A DNA stretch of 8,483 nt from an uncultured Selenomonadales bacterium (GCA_937916025.1 CALGGX010000376.1:1-8483); one strand, 5' to 3'; counted from the stretch's first letter, positions 1 to 5,942 are shown. Numbers and translations: made by a program. The notes: generated by a model from the letters alone, not told the origin.

Positions 1-10
1 TTGATTATTG

Positions 11-1369
11 TTAAGGATTATGCACGGGGTTTAATACGGATGCATCGAGTTCCTCGAGCGTTTTATTTTTACTCTCGACACCAAGCAACAACACAATTGC
101 CGAGATCAGCACGAAGACCGATGCGAACATCGCAAAGATCATGTTCATGCCGATGCCGTGAACGAGCATCACTCCGACCAACATCGGAGCGAGCATGCCG
201 CCGATACGTCCGAAACCTGCCGCCCAACCCGAGCCCAAGGCACGAATTGTCGTCGGATACTGTTCCGGCGTGTAAGTGTAAATAACGCCCCACGCGCCGA
301 GATTGAAAAATGACATTGCCGCGCCGTACATCAACAATGTCGATGCCGTTGACGCATTGCCGAAGAAGTAGCTGAACACGCCCGACATCAGCAAAAACAA
401 TGACAGCGTGTATTTTCTGCCTATACGATCGACAAGCCAAGCCGCCGCGAAATATCCCGGCATTTGCGCGAGAGTCATTGCGAGGACGTATTCAAATGTC
501 TTGACGATCTCAAAGCCCTGCGAATACACAATCGAAGGCAACCACATGAAGATGCCGTAGTAAGAATACACAATGCCGAACCACGCCAACCACAACATGA
601 TCGTTCGCGTGCGATATTGCGTCGTCCAAAGCGAAGAAAATTTCGGCTTCGCTTGATTTTCCGAACCGAGTTCTTGAGGCGAGAGTTTTTCGTCGAAGTC
701 GCGACTCCGAACATTGAGTTTGCATTCGAGATCAAGAATGATGTTTTTCGCTTCTTCAATCCGATCATGCGAGATCAGATATCGAATTGATTCCGGCATG
801 TGCATTCTGATCAAAAAGACGTAAAACGCGGGCAATGTACCGATTACAAACGCGATCTTCCAGCCGAAGTGCGGAATGATCAAATACGAAATGCAAGCGG
901 CAACCAGCCAGCCGAGTCCCCAAAAACTCTCGAGAATGACAATGAAACGTCCGCGGAGATTCGCAGGCGCGTATTCGCTCATCAAAGTCGCGGCAACAGG
1001 CAATTCGCCGCCCAAGCCGAAGCCGACCAAAAATCGGAAGAAGAGAAGCGACTCGTAATTCCATGCGAGCGCGCACATTCCCGTCGACAGGCTGTAGAGA
1101 ATGACGGTCGCGGCGAAAACTCTCTTGCGTCCGAGACGATCGGCGATCGTGCCGGCGAGCACCGCGCCGAGTGCCATCCCGATCAGTCCGATTGAGCCGA
1201 TCCAACCCGCCTGCTCCGGCGTCAAACCCCATTCTTTTGTCAGCATCGGCAAGACGAACGAGATCAAGCCAGTGTCCATCGAGTCAAACAGCCAGCCGAG
1301 TCCGGTCACCGCAAGCAATTTGTAGTGAAACGAGCCGACCGGCAACGCCTCGAGCCTTTCAAGAACCAT
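11..1369 (-). CDS. niaP: MFS transporter, niacin/nicotinate permease type
   Basis: A 452-residue major facilitator superfamily permease with about 12 hydrophobic segments, predicted to sit in the inner membrane and import a small acid, probably niacin for NAD salvage. Visible motifs are FDSMDTG in TM1 (residues 28-34), the loop 2-3 signature ADRLGRKR (76-83), RFLVGFGLGGELPVA (112-126), the PES after TM6 (192-194), the repeat-half signature DRIGRK (314-319) and YTPEQYPTTIRALGSG (365-380). From memory, these and the flanking sequence match B. subtilis YceI/NiaP closely; substrate is inferred from that resemblance. A hydrophilic central loop (about 195-248) makes it longer than the roughly 400-residue Bacillus protein. 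I chose ATG at 1369 because AAGGTG lies 10 nt upstream; an in-frame TTG at 1405 would add LVDTFERCCCK-like residues and lacks a well-placed ribosome site. It is divergent from the gene at 1630. Related sugar or aromatic-acid MFS specificity cannot be excluded. Confidence 0.85.
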   Translation of the reverse strand: MVLERLEALPVGSFHYKLLAVTGLGWLFDSMDTGLISFVLPMLTKEWGLTPEQAGWIGSIGLIGMALGAVLAGTIADRLGRKRVFAATVILYSLSTGMCALAWNYESLLFFRFLVGFGLGGELPVAATLMSEYAPANLRGRFIVILESFWGLGWLVAACISYLIIPHFGWKIAFVIGTLPAFYVFLIRMHMPESIRYLISHDRIEEAKNIILDLECKLNVRSRDFDEKLSPQELGSENQAKPKFSSLWTTQYRTRTIMLWLAWFGIVYSYYGIFMWLPSIVYSQGFEIVKTFEYVLAMTLAQMPGYFAAAWLVDRIGRKYTLSLFLLMSGVFSYFFGNASTASTLLMYGAAMSFFNLGAWGVIYTYTPEQYPTTIRALGSGWAAGFGRIGGMLAPMLVGVMLVHGIGMNMIFAMFASVFVLISAIVLLLGVESKNKTLEELDASVLNPVHNP

Positions 1370-1477
1370 TTTACAACAACACCTTTCAAACGTGTCGACG
1401 AGCAAAAAAACCGCCGACGATTAAAACCTCCTCTGTGCGCTTCGACGGCAAAGCGTCTGCACCAACGCACGATTGCA
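1370..1477 (-). other. Leader region upstream of niaP
   Basis: This is the predicted 5' leader of niaP, about 100 nt from the likely transcription start near 1471 to the ATG. It holds a short hairpin (CGCTT at 1438-1442 pairing with AAGCG at 1451-1455), an orphan AGGAGG (minus strand, 1427-1432) with no ATG, GTG or TTG at normal distance, and a run of seven T on the minus strand (1404-1410) preceded by a GC-rich GTCGGCGG. I recognise no known riboswitch. Together these could be a weak attenuator or simply untranslated sequence; the evidence does not settle it. Confidence 0.35.
1380..1386 (-). promoter_or_regulatory. Ribosome binding site of niaP
   Basis: On the minus strand AAAGGTG lies 10 nt before the ATG at 1369. 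It decides the start in favour of this ATG over the upstream TTG at 1405. ACAC (1379-1382) and GTGT (1392-1395) flank it as a weak inverted repeat. Confidence 0.6.
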
Positions 1478-1506
1478 ATTGTAATTCGCCGAGCCGTCAT
1501 TGGCAA
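1478..1506 (-). promoter_or_regulatory. Predicted sigma-A promoter of niaP
   Basis: On the minus strand TTGCCA (1506-1501) and TACAAT (1483-1478) are separated by exactly 17 nt, each one base off the consensus hexamers. Transcription would start near 1471, giving a leader of about 100 nt. It is back to back with the promoter at 1566-1594. Confidence 0.55.
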
Positions 1507-1565
1507 GGATTAAAAATGTATTCATTCCCTTAATCATATTCTCATGAAAAAATAATCGGCGACTA

Positions 1566-1594
1566 ATGACAAAATCGTCGGCGCGGAGTATAAT
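1566..1594 (+). promoter_or_regulatory. Predicted sigma-A promoter of the exported-protein/deoD operon
   Basis: ATGACA (1566-1571) and a perfect TATAAT (1589-1594) are separated by 17 nt, so 11 of 12 consensus positions match. The start would fall near 1601, about 30 nt ahead of the ATG at 1630. The spacer holds one arm (AATCGTCGGC, 1573-1582) of a 10-bp inverted repeat whose other arm (GCCGACGATT, 1413-1422) lies in the niaP leader. Confidence 0.75.
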
Positions 1595-1613
1595 CAAGGG
1601 CGTAAGTTTTTTT

Positions 1614-1618
1614 GGAGG
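1614..1618 (+). promoter_or_regulatory. Ribosome binding site of the exported repeat protein
   Basis: GGAGG stands 11 nt ahead of the ATG at 1630, following a T run. It supports this start, which also places a lysine-rich signal peptide at the N-terminus. Confidence 0.7.
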
Positions 1619-1629
1619 ATTGATCTTAC

Positions 1630-2112
1630 ATGAAAAAGAAACTTTTAGCCGGACTGTTGATCGGCGCGTTGGCAGTCATTCCGACGCTCAACATCACGAC
1701 AGTCGAAGCGGCATCGAAAAGCGATAAGAAAGTGCAGACGGAGCAAACGGCGCGTCCTGCAATGAATAATGATCAACAACAGCGCGGTCGGAACGGCGAG
1801 CAACCGCCGGAGCCGCCGAAAGACGAAAACGGCAATCCGCTCCCGCCGCCCGACATGAAGGATCGCGATAATCAATCGAGCGACAAACAGTCGAACGACA
1901 AACAATCGAAAGACAATCGGCGTCCGCAAATGAACAACGATCGTCAAAGCGATCAATCGAACGGCGATCGTCAACAGCCGCCGGAACCGCCGAAGGATGA
2001 GAACGGCAATCCGTTACCGCCGCCCGACATGAAAGATCGAGACAATCAGTCCGGCGCAACTCAACAGAAAATGAGCCATCGGCAAATGATCCCGATGAAC
2101 GACGAACAATAA
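1630..2112 (+). CDS. Small exported disordered protein with duplicated Pro-rich motif
   Basis: I do not recognise a named family. The 160-residue product starts with a typical signal peptide: KKK, a hydrophobic core (about 5-20), and a signal peptidase I-like VEA|A near residue 27. No lipobox cysteine is present, so it should be released into the periplasm or outside. The mature part has no Cys, Phe, Trp or Tyr and is dominated by Gln, Asn, Asp, Lys, Arg and Pro, so it is very probably disordered. It contains two identical 26-residue copies (58-83 and 116-141) of a motif built around PPEPPKDENGNPLPPPDM, each preceded by MNND and a Gln/Arg/Asn stretch. Between them is a SNDKQSKD-like spacer. 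Pro-rich segments of this kind often span cell-wall layers or bind partners, but no function can be assigned. The promoter is directly upstream and deoD follows after 22 nt, so the two are probably cotranscribed. Confidence 0.8.
   Translation: MKKKLLAGLLIGALAVIPTLNITTVEAASKSDKKVQTEQTARPAMNNDQQQRGRNGEQPPEPPKDENGNPLPPPDMKDRDNQSSDKQSNDKQSKDNRRPQMNNDRQSDQSNGDRQQPPEPPKDENGNPLPPPDMKDRDNQSGATQQKMSHRQMIPMNDEQ
1801..1878 (+). repeat. Pro-rich repeat, copy 1
   Basis: First copy of a 78-nt in-frame repeat encoding residues 58-83 of the exported protein. It encodes the same 26 residues as the copy at 1975-2052 but differs at 12 nucleotides in 11 codons, all synonymous. Confidence 0.9.
1975..2052 (+). 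repeat. Pro-rich repeat, copy 2
   Basis: Second copy, residues 116-141, offset by 174 nt (58 codons) from copy 1. The protein sequence is identical although codons such as CTC/TTA for Leu and CGC/CGA for Arg have diverged. Confidence 0.9.
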
Positions 2113-2118
2113 TTTTCG

Positions 2119-2124
2119 AGGAGG
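2119..2124 (+). promoter_or_regulatory. Ribosome binding site of deoD
   Basis: A perfect AGGAGG sits 10 nt ahead of the deoD ATG at 2135 and begins 6 nt after the preceding stop codon. It indicates independent, strong translation of deoD from a shared mRNA. Confidence 0.75.
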
Positions 2125-2134
2125 AATTTTATCA

Positions 2135-2881
2135 ATGGCATCACCGCACAATGCAGCAAACCTCGGCGACATTGCCGAGCGCGTTCTCTTGCCGGGCGAT
2201 CCGCTTCGCGCAAAATACATCGCCGAGAATTTTCTCGACTCCGCGCGGAAGTATACCGACATCAGAAATGTCTACGGCTACACCGGCACCTACAAAGGCG
2301 TTCCGGTTTCGGTTCAGGCAACCGGAATGGGCATTCCGTCATTCGCAATTTACGTACAGGAACTGCTCGACGTTTACAAAGTCAAAAAACTGATCCGCGT
2401 CGGCACCTGCGGCGGCATGCATGTCGATGTAAAAGTCCGTGACGTTTTGATTGCGCAAGGCGCGTCGACAGACTCCTCAATCGTGCATCAGGTCTTCGGC
2501 GGGGCGATCACTTACGCGCCGATTGCCGATTACGATTTGCTTCGACGTGCGGTTGCAAATGCCGAGAAACTCGGTTGCAACGTCAAGGTCGGCAACATTT
2601 TCTGCACCGATCGGTTTTATAACGACTACGGCGATCCGAACGGCATCTTCGGCGACGGCAAGCGTTCTCTCAATCAGAAGATGGTGCAGTACGGAATTCT
2701 CGCCGTCGAAATGGAAACGACGGCATTATACGTGCTCGCGGCGGGAGCCGGGGCAAAAGCACTGGCGGTATTTACGGTCAGCGATCATCTCGTTACGCAT
2801 GAAGAAACGACGCCGGAAGAGCGCGAGACTTCTTTCAATGACATGATCAAGATCGCGCTCGAAACCGCCGTCGAAGATTAA
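2135..2881 (+). CDS. deoD: Purine nucleoside phosphorylase, DeoD type
   Basis: Cytosolic hexameric class II purine nucleoside phosphorylase: purine (deoxy)ribonucleoside plus phosphate gives free base and (deoxy)ribose 1-phosphate, for purine salvage. The 248 residues align along their length with E. coli DeoD (239). Visible are the ribose-site His5 in the N-terminal MASPH, the phosphate loop GDPLR (21-25), Arg44 donated by the neighbouring subunit, RVGTCGG (88-94) with phosphate ligand Arg88, the nucleoside-binding VEMET (191-195), and catalytic Asp217 in VSDH with its partner Arg230. Two departures from E. coli: the phosphate-site Ser of RVGSCGA is Thr91, and an insert of about 8 residues lies around 163-182 (NDYGDPNG...). 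The start is fixed by AGGAGG and by the conserved N-terminus. It follows the exported protein gene by 22 nt and stops 2 nt from the convergent GT9 gene, with no terminator hairpin visible. Confidence 0.96.
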   Translation: MASPHNAANLGDIAERVLLPGDPLRAKYIAENFLDSARKYTDIRNVYGYTGTYKGVPVSVQATGMGIPSFAIYVQELLDVYKVKKLIRVGTCGGMHVDVKVRDVLIAQGASTDSSIVHQVFGGAITYAPIADYDLLRRAVANAEKLGCNVKVGNIFCTDRFYNDYGDPNGIFGDGKRSLNQKMVQYGILAVEMETTALYVLAAGAGAKALAVFTVSDHLVTHEETTPEERETSFNDMIKIALETAVED

Positions 2882-2883
2882 TT

Positions 2884-3849
2884 TCAGATGTGAGTTTCGA
2901 CAGCCGCCCAGACTTCGTCGACAGAAATTGCGCGAATGCAGTCTTTATCGACGCAAGTCATCGGCTTGAGATTATGACATGGGGAGCACGGAAATCGATG
3001 AGTGATGACCGTGCAATTTTTTTTCGGAGCCCATTGCTCGGGCATCGACGGACCGTAAATCGCAATCGCCGGAGTATCGGTCGTCGAGCAAACATGCAAC
3101 ATCGACGTGCAACCGCTGATATAAACATCCGCGCGGGCGATCAATTCAGCCGATTCTCGGAGATTGGTCGCGCCGCACAAATTGATCGCGGCAGGAAATT
3201 CTCTCGCGGCGCGCTCGGCTTGATCGCGTCCGCCGAGGATCACCGCCGCGCATTTTTTTGCCTGCAATCGGCGAATGAGCTCACGATAGCTCTCCGGCAT
3301 CCAATCTTTTATGTCGTCAAGCGAAAACGGCACGATCACCGCCAATTTCCGATCGGAAGTTGGGAACGAGCGACAGAGTTCGTCGACATGCGCCCGATCT
3401 TCGGCGGTTGCAACCGGACGCGTCAAGCGAATGTCGTCCGTGTGAATGCCGAGTTGTTTGACTGCCGCGAGATATTTCAGCGGCTCGAACAATTCAAGCG
3501 GCTCGTCCCGCAATCGGACGTTGATCAAATCTTTACCGTAACCGATGCGCTTGGGAATAAGCGCGAGCAGAGCGTAAAGCGCATTGCGGTAGTGATAATC
3601 GAAAATAACGGCGGCGTCCGCGCGCCAGATGTTTTTGATTATCGGCAGGACGGGATCGCCTTTTCGATATGCAAGCAGAATGTCGATATGCGGATTGCCG
3701 AGCATCAATTCATATCCCGCATGCGAGGAAACGACGACGGTTTTGCAGTCGGGATAACACTCCTTCACCGCGCGATAAACCGGCGTCACCATCAACGTAT
3801 CGCCGATACTTGCTTGATGCATGAAACAGATCTTTCGCATTGCCGTCAT
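2884..3849 (-). CDS. Glycosyltransferase family 9 (heptosyltransferase-like)
   Basis: A 321-residue GT-B fold glycosyltransferase of the ADP-heptose:LPS heptosyltransferase family, expected at the cytoplasmic face of the inner membrane and acting on LPS core or another surface glycan. The N-terminal signature SIGDTLMVTP (14-23) carries Asp17, equivalent to the catalytic Asp13 of WaaC. The C-terminal donor-site region is present (CGATNLRESAELIARAD, 225-241; then TSMLHVCSTTDTPAIAIYGPS, roughly 248-268). In that site the family's D-[ST]-G-x-x-H is replaced by C247-T-S-M-L-H252, so the exact donor is uncertain. A C-terminal cysteine cluster (C288, C291, C299, C304) recurs in many GT9 proteins. 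Its ATG overlaps the rtcB stop codon (ATGA), so translation is probably coupled to rtcB; an alternative ATG lies 9 nt further in. It converges on deoD with 2 nt between stop codons. The family call is firm; the substrate is unknown. Confidence 0.88.
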   Translation of the reverse strand: MTAMRKICFMHQASIGDTLMVTPVYRAVKECYPDCKTVVVSSHAGYELMLGNPHIDILLAYRKGDPVLPIIKNIWRADAAVIFDYHYRNALYALLALIPKRIGYGKDLINVRLRDEPLELFEPLKYLAAVKQLGIHTDDIRLTRPVATAEDRAHVDELCRSFPTSDRKLAVIVPFSLDDIKDWMPESYRELIRRLQAKKCAAVILGGRDQAERAAREFPAAINLCGATNLRESAELIARADVYISGCTSMLHVCSTTDTPAIAIYGPSMPEQWAPKKNCTVITHRFPCSPCHNLKPMTCVDKDCIRAISVDEVWAAVETHI

Positions 3850-5048
3850 GCTTTAAAGTTGTAAACCGGTTTGAGCACTTCGATGATCTCCGCCGTCGGT
3901 TCGATCGTTTCGAGAATGTCGTCTATTGATTTATACGCCATCGGCGATTCGTCGAGCGTCGATTCATTGACGGAAGTCGTGTAAATGCCTTCCATTGCCT
4001 GCCGGTACTCTTCGAGATTGATCAGTTCTTTGGCGTCCGAGCGCGAGAACAATCGCCCCGCGCCATGCGGCGCGCTGTAATTCCAATCGGGGTTGCCTTT
4101 TCCGACCGCGAGAATTGAGCCGTCACGCATGTTGATCGGAATTAACACCCGTTCACCGTCATGCGCGGCGATTGCTCCCTTCCGAAGGATCATTTCTTTC
4201 GTGTCGATGTAATTGTGGATCGTGTGAAACGATTCGACGGCAGTCAAACCCGTGCGGTTGAGTAATATCTTTGCGATCAGCTCCCGATTGAGCCGCGCGA
4301 ATTTTTGACACAGTGCCACGTCGCGGAGATATTGATCGAAATACTTGCCGTATACGAAGCAGAGATCGGTCGGCGTCTCACTCTTTCGCGCCTTGAATTC
4401 CCGATTCATTTCTTTGATAGCCGATTGAATTTCCGTGCGGCGTCCCAATGCTTTGTACGTTGCAATCAAATTTTCCTGCCGCTCGAACAATTCCGCCTTT
4501 CCGTGCGCGAGATCGATTGCCAATTTCTGATAATACTCGGCGACCTGCTTGCCGAGATTGCGCGAGCCGGAATGAATGACGAGGTAATTCGTGCCGTCGG
4601 AGGAGCGATCGATCTCGATGAAGTGATTGCCGCCGCCGAGCGTCCCGAGCGAACGAACCAAGCGTCGCGAGTCTTTCAATTGTCGATAACATTCGAGTTC
4701 TGTCAAATCGAAACGCTCCTGCCGCCCTTCCCAAACATTTCGTCCGGAGGGAATGAAATGCGCCGCTTCGTCGAGCTTCTCAAAATCGATCTCGCGTTCC
4801 TCGAGACGAACGGTGTACATTCCGCAACCGATATCCACACCGACGACGTTCGGAACGGCTTTGTCGACAACCGTCATCGTCGTTCCGATCGTGCAACCCG
4901 CGCCCGCATGCACGTCCGGCATGATCCGAACCTTCGAGCCGCGCGTGAACTCGTAATTGCACATTCGCCTGATTTGCTCCCGAGCTTCGATCTCGATCGT
5001 CTTTGCAAACGAAATCGCCGTCGTGATCTTGCCTTTAATCGTCTCCAT
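3846..5048 (-). CDS. rtcB: RNA-splicing ligase RtcB
   Basis: GTP- and Mn2+-dependent RNA ligase that joins 2',3'-cyclic phosphate or 3'-phosphate ends to 5'-OH ends in RNA repair or tRNA healing. The 400 residues contain MPDVHAGAGCTIG (43-55), the metal site VDIGCGM (71-77; Asp72, Cys75), GGGNHF (138-143; Asn141, His142), VIHSGSRNLG (157-166; His159), HNYID (278-282), RKGA (289-292), and HGAGR (328-332), whose His328 is the residue guanylylated in the family. The C-terminus ends YNFKA with the GMP-contacting Lys399. All known active-site residues are therefore present. It belongs to the shorter (about 400-residue) subgroup with IPINMRDGS before the catalytic loop, common in Firmicutes as far as I recall. 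GGGAGG lies 8 nt upstream of the ATG. No archease, rtcA or rtcR gene is in the window. Its stop overlaps the GT9 start. Confidence 0.96.
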   Translation of the reverse strand: METIKGKITTAISFAKTIEIEAREQIRRMCNYEFTRGSKVRIMPDVHAGAGCTIGTTMTVVDKAVPNVVGVDIGCGMYTVRLEEREIDFEKLDEAAHFIPSGRNVWEGRQERFDLTELECYRQLKDSRRLVRSLGTLGGGNHFIEIDRSSDGTNYLVIHSGSRNLGKQVAEYYQKLAIDLAHGKAELFERQENLIATYKALGRRTEIQSAIKEMNREFKARKSETPTDLCFVYGKYFDQYLRDVALCQKFARLNRELIAKILLNRTGLTAVESFHTIHNYIDTKEMILRKGAIAAHDGERVLIPINMRDGSILAVGKGNPDWNYSAPHGAGRLFSRSDAKELINLEEYRQAMEGIYTTSVNESTLDESPMAYKSIDDILETIEPTAEIIEVLKPVYNFKA

Positions 5049-5056
5049 TTCGATCG

Positions 5057-5062
5057 CCTCCC
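5057..5062 (-). promoter_or_regulatory. Ribosome binding site of rtcB
   Basis: On the minus strand GGGAGG stands 8 nt ahead of the rtcB ATG at 5048. If the promoter at 5069-5097 is used, this element begins at about the first transcribed base, giving an unusually short leader. Confidence 0.75.
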
Positions 5063-5068
5063 GCGCGA

Positions 5069-5097
5069 ATTATATCATGAAAAAAAAGCCCCGTCGA
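5069..5097 (-). promoter_or_regulatory. Predicted promoter of the rtcB-GT9 operon
   Basis: On the minus strand a perfect TATAAT (5074-5069) is preceded at 17 nt by TCGACG (5097-5092), a 4-of-6 match to the -35 consensus. The -35 lies inside the 3' arm and loop of the terminator at 5080-5108, and the spacer is mostly its T run. The start would be near 5062, about 14 nt from the ATG. The weak -35 leaves room for an activator or for expression by read-through. Confidence 0.5.
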
Positions 5098-5108
5098 TTG
5101 ACGGAGCC
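5080..5108 (-). terminator. Rho-independent terminator after the 270-residue protein gene
   Basis: On the minus strand a 9-bp stem (5108-5100 with 5095-5087, including two G-T wobbles), a 4-nt AATC loop, and a run of eight T (5087-5080) follow the stop codon of the upstream gene by 17 nt. It should end the ATPase/270-residue-protein transcript just before rtcB. Confidence 0.85.
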
Positions 5109-5125
5109 GAATTTTATTGCATCGA

Positions 5126-5938
5126 TCAGATCATCTTGCCGATTGTACGTTTGAAATGCGCCGTTTTTGCTTCTTCTTTTGATTGTACCGAGTAAATCGC
5201 CTTCGGTTCAGACTCTTTCAAGCATCTGAAAAATTCTCGGAGCAACTCCGTGCGATTGGCAGAAATGACGCCGCCCTCTTCGGCAATGTATGTTTCGATC
5301 GTCGCTTGATTGACGACGCCGGAGTTTTGAATTGCAATCAACAGTGCGCAATCCATGAAGGTCTTGTTTTCTTTCGACGCGAGGAATTTTTCAACCGCGC
5401 GGAAGATCAGCGGATGCAATGTCGCCGAGTCGCGAGCCGCCATCGGAACATCGATCACGTTGACAAAATTGCTGTCGATGAAATTGCCGTTGAAGAAAAA
5501 ATCGTCGACAGAATTCGGCAGTTTGAATCCCGACCGTCCGCGATATTCAAATTGCCCGAGTGTATTTCCGGAATTTTGATCGATGAATTGCAGTTCCAAT
5601 TGTTCTTCCGTCAAACAGACTTCGCGACGAAGACTCGCTGTCTTCATCGGCGATACAAAATACGTTTGATCGACTTCCAAATCGCTCTGCTCCGATAATT
5701 CGCTGATGTTGACATCATCGGACAGAACAAAAATCTCGCCGTCGAATTTGAAAAGCCCCGCCGTCAAAATCAAATCGCCGTTGTCATCGAGGCGATAATC
5801 CATGCCTTCGAGAATACCGTCAGCATAATCGCGATATTTCAATCGGAAGGCTTCGCGCGGATATGAATAAATCTCTTCGAGCATCGCCGCCGTCAAAATC
5901 GCCTTGTGCGGAAATTGCAAAATCTTTCGCTTCAGCAT
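5126..5938 (-). CDS. Uncharacterised 270-residue protein coupled to an Hsp70-like ATPase
   Basis: I do not recognise a named family. There is no signal peptide and no membrane segment, so it is probably cytosolic. Residues 35-75 (YRDYADGILEGMDYRL, then NGDLILTAGLFKFDGEIFVL) alternate short beta strands and glycines in the way seen in N-terminal attachment domains of phage tail and baseplate proteins (a 'GI..G....-dl.lt.G....DGe.y' pattern). Residues 80-165 are acidic and Phe/Asp-rich, including a DDFFFNGNFIDSNF stretch (145-158). The C-terminal 90 residues look helical (RAVEKFLASKENK, ELLREFFRCLKES). The start is set by GAGGTGA overlapping the stop codon of the preceding gene, 9 nt away, so translation is coupled to the Hsp70-like ATPase and the two products probably act together. 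The gene ends at a terminator. A structural or adaptor role is inference. Confidence 0.75.
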   Translation of the reverse strand: MLKRKILQFPHKAILTAAMLEEIYSYPREAFRLKYRDYADGILEGMDYRLDDNGDLILTAGLFKFDGEIFVLSDDVNISELSEQSDLEVDQTYFVSPMKTASLRREVCLTEEQLELQFIDQNSGNTLGQFEYRGRSGFKLPNSVDDFFFNGNFIDSNFVNVIDVPMAARDSATLHPLIFRAVEKFLASKENKTFMDCALLIAIQNSGVVNQATIETYIAEEGGVISANRTELLREFFRCLKESEPKAIYSVQSKEEAKTAHFKRTIGKMI

Positions 5939-5942
5939 TCGC

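Noticed and set aside
1370..1405. Alternative niaP start at TTG 1405
   Set aside because: The extension would be read through the better ribosome site of ATG 1369, and MFS homologues begin near MVLERLEALP.
1306..1506. A 66-codon minus-strand frame covering the niaP leader
   Set aside because: No ribosome site for its start, Arg-rich low-quality translation, overlap with niaP in another frame, and its start coincides with the likely -35 region.
1801..2052. A CRISPR-like or transposon repeat
   Set aside because: Only two copies, in frame inside a coding region, with codon-pattern divergence; no spacers or terminal repeats.
1645..2059. Minus-strand frames opposite the exported repeat protein
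   Set aside because: Arg/Leu-rich translations are artefacts of the Pro/Gln/Asp-rich coding strand, which has a signal peptide, promoter and ribosome site.
2890..3864. A 324-codon open frame on the plus strand covering the GT9 gene
   Set aside because: The minus-strand product has clear GT9 signatures; the plus-strand translation is Arg/Ile-rich, has no recognisable motif and no ribosome site.
4305..5195. A 296-codon open frame on the plus strand over rtcB
   Set aside because: It is the shadow of rtcB, runs through the terminator and rtcB promoter, and has no supporting motif.
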